This document shows positions 31,359 to 42,651 of a stretch of 64,000 bases of DNA, piece after piece (position 1 is the first letter of the stretch; the number at the start of each line of letters is the position of its first letter). A program made the position numbers and the translations under genes. Origin of the DNA: Limnomonas spitsbergensis (lineage: Eukaryota > Chlorophyta > Chlorophyceae > Chlamydomonadales); contig JAYJMM010000079.1 in NCBI GenBank assembly GCA_037349105.1, positions 806,001 to 870,000 on the forward strand. Reading direction: 5' to 3'. Below the pieces are notes generated by a model. That model saw nothing but the letters and a program-made list of their open reading frames with translations. It did not search any database and was not told where the DNA came from.

Positions 31359-34300
31359 ATGACCTCGCGTGGCGCAGGACATTCTCGCAATGCTTCTGGA
31401 TCTACCGGGCCTGTGCCCCCCTCACCGAAAGGGAGTGATGTTAAAACAGCAGATACCATGGCAGCACTGGATGCGGCTTCTTTTTATGTTAAGACCGCCA
31501 GGATGCCTTTTGTCCTGAAAGCCGATTGGCGAGACACGCTGTTGCGTCACTTTCGGGAACAAACGCCTCAGGAGGTGGCAAAAGCTACACGAAATCGTCC
31601 TGGGCTAATAGGCTTCGTCTCGCGGTCAGACGGAGGACTTCTGGTAATACTATTGTTACTAGCATGTTGTTGTCCTTGGAATGCTGTTCCCGGTCCGGCG
31701 CAGACTCTTCACGCAATCCGGCTATTTTCATTTTCCAACCAGGCCTACGCTTGTTCATCCTGTATCAACTCGCCCACACCACTTTGGCGATGCGAATCTG
31801 CTTCTCGTGTAACGAGGCCCGCGAACCATATCGTAGAAAAGTGGGTAAATCGTTGTCATTAGCCCCCCCATCATGCTTGCTTGCGCGGAGGGGTACAGGA
31901 GAGCATAATCGATTTTGCATAAATCGCAGGCATCCGCCTTTCCCTCCATCAGACCAGACGGCCGTAGTGGTTGACGTCCGCTCAACCCAGATCAGAACCC
32001 AGTAGGTAGCCACCTAGTAGTCACCATATATTTGTAGTCTGCACTGCATGATTCCAAGGACAAGTACTGTACCATGCGGCTCATGGATGCGGGCATGGGG
32101 CATGCAGAAAAGAGCACATGATGTGGAAAGGCAAGGCACATTTTGCATGGGTACAAACGATTAGCCACAATGCTTTGCCTGACTACCTGAGCCTTCCTCT
32201 GATAACAGGCATGCGCAAGGAAGCAATATGAGGAGCCATGATGGTTTGGGCCCAGAACAACACTATTCAGCAGCTGGTCCATCTACATTCTCAGCCGGGT
32301 AAGAGAACTGCTTATTCCCGACCCTGACGATCACCGCATGATAACACATTCAAAATGTGTGCAGGTTCTAACCAGCCGTCGCCGGCACACCTTTCCCACA
32401 GCCAAGCTCAGAGGCTTCATGGAACATGTAAGAAATACTAACATAAATACTAGAACCTGTGTTTTATGCAGATTTGGGTGATGGCATCAGTATAATTCAC
32501 TGGTTAATGTCTTAATTTGCTCTTACAGGACAGAGGATGATGAATGCGGAGGAGGTCAGGTTTCTCAGAGGATGGACCCCAGGATTGTCATGGCGCGGCA
32601 GAATAATGCAGTGGAGGGATTGCTTGGGAGCATGTTGACTGCTAGCCATGCACTCAACAGACCGGACGGTTCTGTTGCAGGCAACGCTGGTCATCGTGCG
32701 AGCCCGTATTTCAGGTCTGTTTTTGGTTGTCTTACAAACAATGCGCACCGGATTTGGGGGCTTGACAACTGCTTGATTGTAATGAACAATATTCAATCAT
32801 TACCGTGACTGCAGTGGGCCATACGGTCAAACTAAAGCCATGCCATGGCCTGCTAATCTGCTGCGCTGATGACTGACCAACCTATTCTGTTTTGTGCAGA
32901 GATGGCCTGCACTATGCTGATGAACTCTGTAGCAAGCGGTGCTGCCACCGGACATTACGGCGTCGATGCGGGCAGTGCCAGTCCGTACGCCAAGTAAGCT
33001 TAATTTGGTAGGCTGGACATACACGCAGATTCACCTTAGCTAAGCAGCTGTTGGATTGTTTACGCACTTTTCATTTGTTACTGTTACTGTTATGGGCCAT
33101 GCAGCTCTAATGCAGCCATGCCAGGGCTAATGCTTGCTGATCTGCTGCGCTGTCTGACCAACCTATTCTGTTCTTTGCAGCGGTGGCCTGCACTATGTTG
33201 GTCCCATTGGCATGGACTCTGTAGCAGGCGGTGCTGCCACCGGACAGTACGGCGTCGCTGCGGGCAGTGCCAGTCCGTATGCTAGGTAAGCTCAATCTGG
33301 TAGGCTGGACATAAGCACAAAATTGATCTTGGCTAGACAGTTGCTGGATTGATTGCGCATTTTCATTTGTTACTGTGACTGTTATGGGCAATTCAGCTCT
33401 ACTGCAGGCACGTCTGTGCCAATGATGGCCATTCTGCTGTGCTGACTGACCCACCTTTTCTTTGTTGTGCAGGGGTGGCCTGCCCCATGCTGGTAATCCC
33501 AGATTACCGGGCGCCAATGCCGGCCTTCAGCTTCCAGGCTCCCTTTCCTCCCTGGACCTCATCTCAGGCAGGTATCTACATGCCAGGTCAGCAGTTGCAC
33601 CCGCCATGCCTCCCTTCGGGGGTGCCTCGACACAGTTGAACTACGAAGCAGACGGTGCTGTCACAGGACTGTATGGCGTTGCTACGGGCACCGCCAATCA
33701 GCATGCCAGTTCACATGCCAGGTAAGGTTGATGCTGGTAGGCTGGACATGCGCACATGTTCATTGTTGCGGGAAAGCTGCTTGATTATAATGCGCATATT
33801 TTTATTTATTACTGTGACTGCAGTGGACCACGGTCAAACTAAAGCCATGCCAAGGCCAAAACTTGCTGATCTGCTGCGCTGATGACTGACCAACCTATTA
33901 TGTTTTGTGCAGGGATGGCATGCAGGACCCCCCTTTGTTGCGCTGCACAGGTCGCCGGTGACAGCACCCAGCGCAACGGCGGCAGTGCCAGCAGCAAGGC
34001 CCTCCCATGCTGCGCTGAACAGGCCGCCAGTGACAGCACCCAGCGCGACGGCGGTAGTGCCCGCAGCAGGGCCCTCCCATGCTGCGCTGAACAGGCCGCC
34101 GGTGACAGCACCCAGCGCGACGGCGGCAGTGCCCGCAGCAGGGCCCTCCCATGTTGCGCTGAACAGGCCGCCAGTGACAGCACCCAGCACGACGGCGGCA
34201 GTGGCAGCAGCAGGGCCCTCCCATGTTGCGCTGAACAGGCCGCCGGTGACAGCACCCAGCGCGACGGCGGCAGTACCCGCAGCAGGGCCCTCCCATGCTG

Positions 34301-35673
34301 CGCTGAACAGGCCACCGGTGACAGCACCCAGCGCGACGGCGGCAGTGGCAGCAGCAGGGCCCTCCAATGCTGCGCTGATCAGGCCGCCGGTGACAGCACC
34401 CAGCACGACGGCGGCAGTGGCAGCAGCAGGGCCCTCCCATGCTGCGCTGAACAGGCCGCCAGTGACAGCACCCAGCACGACGGCGGCAGTGGCAGCAGCA
34501 GGGCCCTCCCATGTTGCGCTGAACAGGCCGCCGGTGACAGCACCCAGCGCGACGGCGGCAGTACCCGCAGCAGGGCCCTCCCATGCTGCACTGAACAGGC
34601 CGCCGGTGACAGCACCCAGCGCGACGGCGGCAGTGCCTGCAGCAGGGCCCTCCCATGCTGCGCTGAACAAGCCGCCGGTGACAGCACCCAGCGCAACGGC
34701 GGCAGTGCCCGCAGCAGGGCCCTCCCATGCTGCGCTGAACAGGCTGCCGGTGACAGCACCCAGCGTGACGGCGGCAGTGCCCGCAGCAGGGCCCTCCCAT
34801 GTTGCGCTGAACAGGCCGCCGGTGACAGCACCCAGCGCGACGGCGGCAGTGGCAGCAGCAGGGCCCTCCCATGCTGTGCTGAACAGGCCGCCGGTGACAG
34901 CACCCAGCACGACGGCGGCAGTGGCAGCAGCAGGGCCCTCCCATGCTGCGCTGAACAGGCCGCCGGTGACAGCACCCAGCGCGACGGCGGTAGTGCCCGC
35001 AGCAGGGCCCTCCCATGCTGCGCTGAACAGGCCGCCGGTGACAGCACCCAGCACGACGGCGGCAGTGGCAGCAGCAGGGCCCTCCCATGCTGTGCTGAAC
35101 AGGCCGCCGGTGACAGCACCCAGCGCAACGGCGGCAGTGGCAGCAACAGTGCACTCCCACGCTGCGATGGACAAGCCGCAGGTGACAGGACCCAGCGCAA
35201 CGGCAGTAGTGCCAGCAGCAGGGCCTTCGCATGCTGCGCTGAACAAGCCGCCGGTGACAGCACCCAGCGCAACGGCGGAAGTGGCAGCAGCAGGGCCCTC
35301 CCACGCTGCGCTGAACAGGCCGCCGGTGACAGTACCCAGCGCAACGGCGGCAGTGGCAACAACATTGCCCTCCCACGCTGCGCTGTACAAGCTGTTGGTG
35401 ACAGCACCCAGCGCGACGGCGGCAGCGGCAGCAGCATGGTCCTCTCACGTTGCGCTGAACATGCCGCTGGTGATAGCACCCAGCGCAACTGCAGCTGTGG
35501 CAGCAGAAGGGCTCTCCCATGGGATCCCCCTCTCTGCTCTGGACTGTCTGAGTGATATGTTCATGCCGTCTGTTAGTAGGACCCGGCAAACAGCAGTTCC
35601 AGGTTCCCGGGCTGGTCGGGGCAAAGTGGCTGGTAGAGGAGTGATTGGAAAGAAGTCAACCACTAAGAAGTAG
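31359..35673 (+). CDS. Multi-exon gene of the nested transposon, 24-residue repeats at C-terminus
   Basis: Exon 1 (31359-31643) starts MTSRGAGHSRNASGS and ends at CTTCTG|gtaata. Later exons chain with the same split-Arg phase (AG|N): 32529-32714, 33181-33285, 33473-33721 and 33951-35673, with GT-AG borders throughout. An intermediate exon is needed between 31643 and 32529 and was not resolved. A further copy at 32900-32993 is 94 nt and would break the frame, so it is probably a dead duplicate. The last exon encodes about 21 copies of a 24-residue Ala/Pro unit (APSATAAVPAAGPSHAALNR plus PPVT) and a basic tail (RAGRGKVAGRG...KKSTTKK). I do not recognise the function; a DNA-binding or structural accessory protein of the transposon is one guess. 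Confidence 0.55.
33951..35520. repeat. 72-bp coding minisatellite, about 21 copies
   Basis: Each unit is 72 bp, a multiple of 3, so all frames stay open through the array on both strands. The frame ending at 35673 is preferred because it joins the upstream exons in phase and ends with a plausible basic tail. Each unit contains CATGCTGCGCTGAACAGG, a copy of the splice acceptor that starts the exon (TTGCGCTGCACAG|G). Confidence 0.9.
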
Positions 35674-37560
35674 TCTTTGTGGGAAGATTTGATGACATGC
35701 ATCATGCCCTAGTGGGGCTTGTTTTTTATAGACTCCCATGAGGAGTGTTATATTGGCTTTGCTGATTGTCCTAGATTCAGTGCTGCTTTGTAAAAAACTG
35801 ACAACTTTGGTCTAATACGGTACATTTGACATCCCTTGAGAGGTACTGCTAATGTAAGGTGATTGAACTTGGCAAGCCGGCGAGCGCTTAGTGCATTCAA
35901 TATTGCTGCTGTGTCATGGGCTTGCGTCCAAAGCTTCCTGATTTATTCAAGTAGAACTAACATGTAGCAGAGCGGCTAACTACCCCGAACCATACTAACC
36001 ACACTGCAGACAAGCTAGGGCCCCCGGCCACCAAAAGAGGACATCATGTGGATGATCTAAAGCGCTTAGTGTAGGCATAATTGCTGCATGTTCCAGGCTT
36101 TATGCCAAAGCTTCTTAATTTATTCAGTTACAACTTGTAATGGGCTGTATAGCTTACTGCCCTGAGGAATACTGCAGACAAGCTTGGGCCACTGGCCACC
36201 AGGACTCCTAATGTCATGTGACAGGACATCACCGGATGTGAATGAACTATTCGTCAAGAGTGGGTGCTTGGTGCAGACACTCGTATCCGGCGCTTCTACA
36301 TTCTGGGCTTGTGCCCAAAGCTTCTTAATTTATTCAGTTACAACTTGTAACGGGCTGTATAGCTTACCGCCCTGAGGAATACTGCAAACAAGCTTGAGCC
36401 ACTGGCCACCAGGACTCATAATGTCATGTGACAGGACATCACTGGATGTGAATGAACTATTCGGCAAGAGTGGGTGCTTGATGTAGTCACACGTATCCGG
36501 CGCTTCTGCATTCTGGGCTTGTGTCCAAAGCTTCTTGATTTATTCATTGAGATACACCAGGTTGCAGTTGAGCTAAGTACCCAGAGTCATACTGCAGATG
36601 AGCTAAGGCCTGTGGCCAGAAATAGAGGACATATTATGGCATGTGAATGATCTAAAGCCCGGCTACAGGATTTAGCGCCTCTCTTTCAAAGAGATAGGAA
36701 GATTAACTAGTTGAACATATCTACCATGCTAGACTGATCGCGGTAGGTCAATGATCCTGCTTGTTTACCACTACTGAACATGACAAGTATTCATCTGCTT
36801 GTGACTAGGAGAGGATAATCAAAGAGGACCGAACATATTCACACAAGTCATGAAACTGAGTGGCAAACTACACTACTTGAAGTACCCCTTCGACTTGCTT
36901 GCTTACTACGGGCCCCATTCATGCAGGTGCCGAGGGGGATAAGCTACACCGTGATCATGGATTAGCAATCCAACTTCATTCACTCAGTTGAGCTGTGAAA
37001 GGACTACAATGCCGTGACATCAGTCTTCACTGAAATGCTTGCACCATTAAGTGTTTTCTGGAAAACTGCGCAAACTTTCGGATGCCGACAGACATCAAAC
37101 ACTCAATATTACATCATCATTATACCACCGGTAGCGTCAGCCTTTTCAAGGCGAGAGCCTAGGCCGGACCCAATCAGGCATGAAAGAGAGCCGACAGAAC
37201 CCCACTGAAGGGGTGATGCCAATAAGTAATTATGGCGTTGTGCCAAGTAATCGCATTTTACGCTAAACTAGCCGTATCAGTCAATGACGATACATCGATG
37301 GGCTGAGTTAAATGGCTGAGCCACCTCAACCGTGGCCACACTGCAACCAGTAATAGATTGGGACAAAAGAATACACAAAATTGCCACATCGGTGTTGTGT
37401 CAGTCAGCGAACATATGGCCACTCGTCATTGAAGCACACACAACACATAAAATGAGACAGCTAATCGGTCAGCAAATCTTTCTCAATAATTATTTTCCAC
37501 CCTCTACTGCCTACCAAAATACTACTTTGGCCTGCAAGCCAACTTCCTTTTCCCAAATAA
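35674..37560. repeat. Intergenic region with tandem repeats of about 190-220 bp
   Basis: Between the two convergent genes, about 35880-36640 holds four degenerate units sharing CCAAAGCTTCTTAATTTATT, CTGCAGACAAGCTTGGGCCA and GTGAATGAACTATTCG. The two central units (about 36120-36310 and 36310-36500) are the most alike. The flanking 36640-37560 shows no gene. Confidence 0.65.
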
Positions 37561-37563
37561 CCC

Positions 37564-40500
37564 CTATTCAGGCAGACATCCGGACAGCCCAGTGCCCTGG
37601 CTAGCCCAACCTGCTGTGGGGTTGTCATCTTGGACATCACCCAAGGCAGCGAACCCCATGAAGGCAGCAATAGGGCTCATTGGGGCTTGCTCGTCATGCC
37701 TGTCCACATCTGCGCCCGAACTGTCACTATCACCAGCAGGGCCGTCACCGACAACAACAGGGTCGCCATCTCCAGGCTGAACCTGGCCGACATCCACCGG
37801 GACTCTGATCTCCAACATGCTCGACCTGGTATTGCCACGGGTGCGCCCTCGTGGCGTTCCCGCAGGCACAGCCATAGCGAGCTCGGACAAAGCCTTGTAA
37901 TCGCTTAAGGCCCCCACTCCGAGAGCCACCTACATGTGAGTCAAGGTCGGGCAGTTATTAATTATAATTACAGGTGGTCTTCAGAAGCTGTTATCCCTTC
38001 AGTATAAGCAAATAATTAAAATTGCCGCGAAAGTGTGGGCGGCGCGGCAAAGGGATGCAGGGCAATTTATGGCTTTAAAAGACAACTAGCCGCACAGCTC
38101 CCTTGGCTAGTGCCGCACTGTCCCCCTGATTAGTGCCGCACTCCCCCATGACTTGTGCCGCACTGTCATCTTGACTAGTGCTGCTCTGTCCCCCTGACTA
38201 GTGCCGCGCAATCAGAGGCATCATTGATTTAAGCAATATTGAGTAGACGCAACATCTAAAATTATGTATTGACCAAGGCTAACAGGTTTGAAAGAGCGCC
38301 AAGTGTAACAAACTACCCCGTGTCTCCTTCCATTCCCTCTCATAGGCAAACTTACCATGACCCCTGCGGTACTGGGTGTGGGCGCGGTCCTGAGTGTGCA
38401 CGCGGTCCTGGGTGTCCGCACGTTCCTGGGTGTCAGTGTCGCCCGCGGTGTCCCCGCAGTCCCGTGCCTCGAGGTGGGCGTAGAGACGGCTGCGGACGCC
38501 ATCTTTTTTGGCCTCTTGCCGTCGGCTGGTGGTTATGCCAAACGGGCTACAGCCTAAAAATGATAGGGGGTGCATCATTATCATAAGTGATCATGCCCAT
38601 AAATAAATGACACAAATGCCCCACAGTTTAATTTATTTTCAAGCGGTTCAGCTGCATCATGGCCTATAAATGGGGCATTCAGTGCAGTGAGCCCAGGTCC
38701 TTAGGCCACTGTATGTATGCCTTGCGGCTCCCTATCGGCGATCAAGCGTGTTAAAAAAAAGGACAAAGCCTTCATACTGACCTCCTCGCCACACCTCTGG
38801 TCACTGCCGGAAGAGAGAGCCTCCTCTGCATTTGGGGCAACCCTCTTCTCCTTAAGCCCTGAGTCAGGGATCCGAACACTGGACCACTGTCCCGTACACT
38901 CTCGCTGCACAAAATCCCGTTCGACTTGAGGTTCATGATGGCGTCCCACTTCATCCGTCCCACAGAAGCGTTCCTGCCTGGGTCAAGCACGAACACAATT
39001 TCCCCGCAAACGACCTTGCGGTCCTTGTGCTCCCTCCCGTACACAATGTTCCAGTGTGGCCTAACATGAGGGCAAGCAATGCATTAACAGGAATGAGGAT
39101 TTACATTTTCAAATCAACATAAGATACAGGTACCATATCATTCATTTGCCTCCCACAGAATACATATTTTGAACACCTCTCTTCAAGCTTTACACAGTTG
39201 GAGGATGTGACATTTGAACAATACCAGTCATAATTTGCCCCACCCCCACTCTCATTTTTTTTGTCCAAATTGATTGTCCAAATTGAGGAAATCCTAAGCT
39301 AAGGAAATTAGGTAGACGCACTGAATCTCTGTGTCCATCTCACGAGGGTTGTCAAACTGCACTGTGGTGGTGTACCGGACGTTGACTTGGAGGCCATCCT
39401 GGTCCGTGAATGTGGACTTGATCTTCTGCATCTCTACAAGAACAAACAAACAGCATCAAAAAAAAAAAATCATGCAAGCTGAAGCATGCGTAAAAGAGTG
39501 GGCAAAGTTTAAGTTAAGCCTTCTTGCATCGGCACTCGGGGAGTGCAAGCTAGCATGTAACAGGGCTACATCATAATCATCTTTGAGTTTGACTTGCCTG
39601 CGCGTTGAAGGCTCAAGTTCTCCAGGCAGGTCAGCGAATTCACGCTCATATCGACCGGCCTGCAGTGGCACTTGATGGACCGCCTGCTTTGTCCGTTGTG
39701 TATGGACTGCAGGACATTCAACACCGACGATTGGAATCGTACAAAGTCGTCAGCCTGAGCCCTGGCGTCCCTGCATGTGAACAATGAAACACGGGTGGGA
39801 GGGGACTGGGTAGTGGCAGGGGAACAGGGCAGTAGCGGGGGGACAGGGCAGCAGCGGGGGGCTTGGACAGCAGCAGAGGGGTAGGGCAGTAGCGGAGGGA
39901 CTGGGCAGTAGCGGGGGATTGGGCAGTAGCGGGGTCTGGGCAGTGGCGGGGAGAATGGGCAGTGGTGGGTGAACGGGGCACAAGCGAGGGCGCGGGGTAG
40001 TGGCGGGGGAGCTGGGCAACAACATACGTGATGGAGATGATCTGTTTCACCAAGAGGATGATCTGAATGTCTGTGGCCTTGTCCTCCCCAAATAAGAACT
40101 TGGTGACCTTGCCCTCATCATCATTGTAGAGTCCATGCAGACACCATGCATGGCAATGAACATGCATGGTACTGGTGCATGCATGGCAGAATTAAATGCA
40201 TGAGAAATGCGCGCATACCATGCTTCGAAATGGTGATAGAACCTACATATACATCTTCATCAGGGTAATTTTGCTGTAATTAAGCTGCATTCTAGCTGAC
40301 TGCCATGGGGACCTGATGCAGGAAGCCCTTGTGGGCATAAAAAAACTGCTGCATGGATGATGCCTGACAGTCAAGTTAACACGTAGCCCTGTCCGTTACC
40401 TGGATGTATCCGTCCGGGTCAAGCTTCGAACCTCGGTAAAAAGGTATGAGCGGGGCCGTCGAAATTCCTATGACCGAGAGGTAGGAGGTTGCACTCTTCT

Positions 40501-41336
40501 CCTTGCAGATGTAACCTGCGTCGTCATCACTCCAGTTGTCCTGCGGGGAATGCAACATAGCAGTCACTGTTAGTATAGTTAGGATCCGACGTAAAGCCTT
40601 ACCCTCGAAAATGGTTTCTCCTGAAGATCTTGTACAACATCTACTGCCACCTTTCCGCAACGGTGCTTGTGGGGCAAAAAATACTCACCAAATGAGAGCG
40701 CTTCTCCTGCATGAAGGCTTTCCCGATATCAGCATGGTCCACTATGAGGTGGCCCTCGATGATGGGGGAGTAGGGCAAGCGATCCCCCTTCACATCAGTG
40801 ACGTACATCATCACGTTGCCGACGAGAACAATAACCATGCCGGGATGAACGAACCAGCGCGAGCCATCGCTGCCAATCACAATACCTGAATTCCGAGCGG
40901 GACTACGCAGGTTGTCCACCTGAGGAAAATAAAATAAGGCGTGTTACACTACCAATAATTGGCGGGGGGCTGTACACAAGGCAGCCGGCCTGATAGTATT
41001 AAAATTGTCACTTACCGTCACGTGGATGTGCCTAGCGAGCACCTCGTTGGGGATGCTCTCGTCCACAATCAGCATGGGTGAGGCCAGTCCGGCTGCGATC
41101 AGCGCCAACAGGTCGGCCTCCAACCATATCGTATCCCTGTCCAGCCTGTCGAGGAACCTCCAGTGCGTAACCCCATCCTTTGTGAACCTCCCAGCAACCC
41201 ATCTGGTTGTGGTCTCCGTCATGTCAGGCTTCGTGAATGCCCATACTCTGTTTGTTTTCAAATGCTTCGTGGCTGCTCCTATTGGTATTAACGCAACGGG
41301 CGAAGTGGAAAGAGATGTCTCATCTTGGTTCGCCAT
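37564..41336 (-). CDS. Multi-exon gene of the nested transposon, minus strand
   Basis: The start codon at 41336 opens MANQDETSLSTSPVALIPIG. The first three exons are well supported and in phase 0: 41336-41016 (107 codons, donor gtaagt), 40919-40689 (77 codons, tcag acceptor, gtgagt donor) and 40540-40400 (47 codons). Further likely exons are near 40150-40028 (contains DDEGKVTKFLFGEDKATD), 39770-39600, 39433-39325, 39060-38780, 38550-38358 and a last acidic exon ending at 37564; their exact borders are uncertain. Readable runs include SGIVIGSDGSRWFVHPGMVI and GREHKDRKVVCGEIVFVLDP. I recognise no domain. It lies at the right end of the TIR-bounded element, about 260 bp from the terminus, where transposases often sit. 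Confidence 0.5.
39795..40020. repeat. G-rich minisatellite in an intron
   Basis: Iterations of about 18-25 bp of the type GGGACAGGGCAGTAGCGGGG fill the intron of the minus-strand gene. It ends next to the donor side of the exon at 40028. Confidence 0.75.
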
Positions 41337-41597
41337 TTACTGCTGTGGAATTATAAGGACTTCGTGGTCGGCCGTCATTAGAGCAGTCTGTGTCAGGCTA
41401 TACGACGCACCGACTGCTACGTTATCGAAGCGACTGCGGGCATCGACGGTTTAAAATACGGCAATATGTAGCGACTGCTCTAAGGCGACAATCAGACTGC
41501 TCAGAGACTTTTCGGCGACTGCTGGACGACTGCTGTATTGCCGATTTCTATTTCAAATTTCAGTCAAAACTCGACCACCCAAGATAGAATGCCATGC

Positions 41598-41984
41598 GTC
41601 ATCAGTGTATGAGACCATCAGCGCTCCAATAAGTCAGTACCTCTACACAAGTCAAGACTAGTTCAGCCTCAGTCGAACTAGCTGGAGACAAGTACCCAGT
41701 AAAGAGAACCGAGGCACTGCAGAAGAAGAAGTACGCAGTCTACGCCTCGGCTACTCCGCCGCGAGTCGCGCGGTAAGTGCCCCTTAACATAGCCCTGCTG
41801 GATCGCGCCCAGACGGCCAGAAGGCCTACGCTACCATAGTCAATTGCTAGACATACAAACATCCGACTCTGCTGCTTGACTCGCTGAGCACTCGCAGCCA
41901 GTGTGTAGTCACTGAGTCTGCCCGTAGGCGTCCGTCACTGCCGTGAGGAAAGAAGTCCGCCACGGACCTGAAGCGCACATCGCG
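41598..41984 (+). repeat. Terminal repeat A1, right part
   Basis: Resumes the repeat interrupted at 18783 and matches 58064-58450 over 387 bp with two differences (GCCTCGG/GCCTGGG and GACTCGC/GACTTGC). It ends ...GCACATCGCG at the junction with internal sequence. Confidence 0.93.
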
Positions 41985-42007
41985 TGTCCTTTAGAAAGGG
42001 ACGAAGT
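41985..42007 (+). promoter_or_regulatory. Putative self-primer binding site
   Basis: The 23 nt directly after A1 (starting TGTCCTTTAGAAAGGG) are the perfect reverse complement of 18735-18757 in A1 and of 58015-58037 in A2. LTR retroelements place the primer-binding site exactly here. Complementarity to the element's own repeat, rather than an obvious tRNA 3' end, suggests fold-back self-priming as in Tf1/sushi elements. The leader from 42008 to the first ORF at 42652 has no other feature I can name. Confidence 0.6.
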
Positions 42008-42651
42008 GGATTTAGCCTGATCAGCTTGATTTGCCAATTCCTGCTAAAGGTGCTTGTGCAGCGGAATTGGAATTTTGTTTGCATGCAAACGACCTTGGAC
42101 AGCGTTTGAACTGCACTTTGCTGTGGTAATCTCCAGAGAGAGATTGCCAAGTTAAACCCCGAGAATCACTGAGAGCGGCAGCTTAGTGTTGAGTCCAGGA
42201 GTGGCTTGAAGATCTGGCTGTGGATTTATACACCCAGCAGATAATTACCTGTGTGACTGCAGATTGTGATCGGGTGGATCCAATCTTTCATCATTGACAG
42301 AAGTGAACTTGTGGATAGAACATCCAAGTTTGAAATCTTGTGGGTGTGCCAAAGGATCCCCGCAGGGACGCAGAGCTGAGCGGACACTACGCAAGAGGCC
42401 ACATCCACGCAGGGCGTGTGACATCCACGCAGGACGTGAGACATCTAGAAGCAGCCCAGCCAGCAAGGTGGGAAGAACTGAAAAGGCGAAGGAGGATTCC
42501 GCCAGATTGAAATTAGTAAGCAGAAAAGCAGGAAGGCGAGGCCTATCCTGCATATTGCTGTACCTGCCATCCGATCTTGACTTGCAAGCCCTCACCAGAT
42601 TGCAGTAGGAACAAGGGGGCAGAAGCCTAACGTTAGCAGATCCTGTAGGGG

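Larger units (their letters stand above)
18784..41596. mobile_element. 22.8-kb TIR-bounded transposon nested in A1
   Basis: The left end CATGGCATTCTATCTTGG(A)TGGTC is repeated inverted at the right end, 18 perfect bases then 5 of 6. The uninterrupted copy of the host repeat at 58056-58071 (CCTCGGCCGTCATCAG) shows the empty site, so boundaries are exact to within the single shared C (18783/41597). The target duplication is therefore at most 1 bp. Removing the LINE at about 19150-31250 leaves about 10.7 kb with two convergent multi-exon genes (31359-35673 + and 41336-37564 -). Both subterminal regions iterate ACTGCTCTAAGGCGA. I cannot assign a known transposase superfamily. Confidence 0.85.

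Noticed and set aside
33834..35589. Long minus-strand frames over the 72-bp array (Cys/His-rich or Ala-rich)
   Set aside because: A 72-bp unit keeps all six frames open. Only the + frame ending at 35673 joins upstream exons in phase and has a plausible C-terminus.
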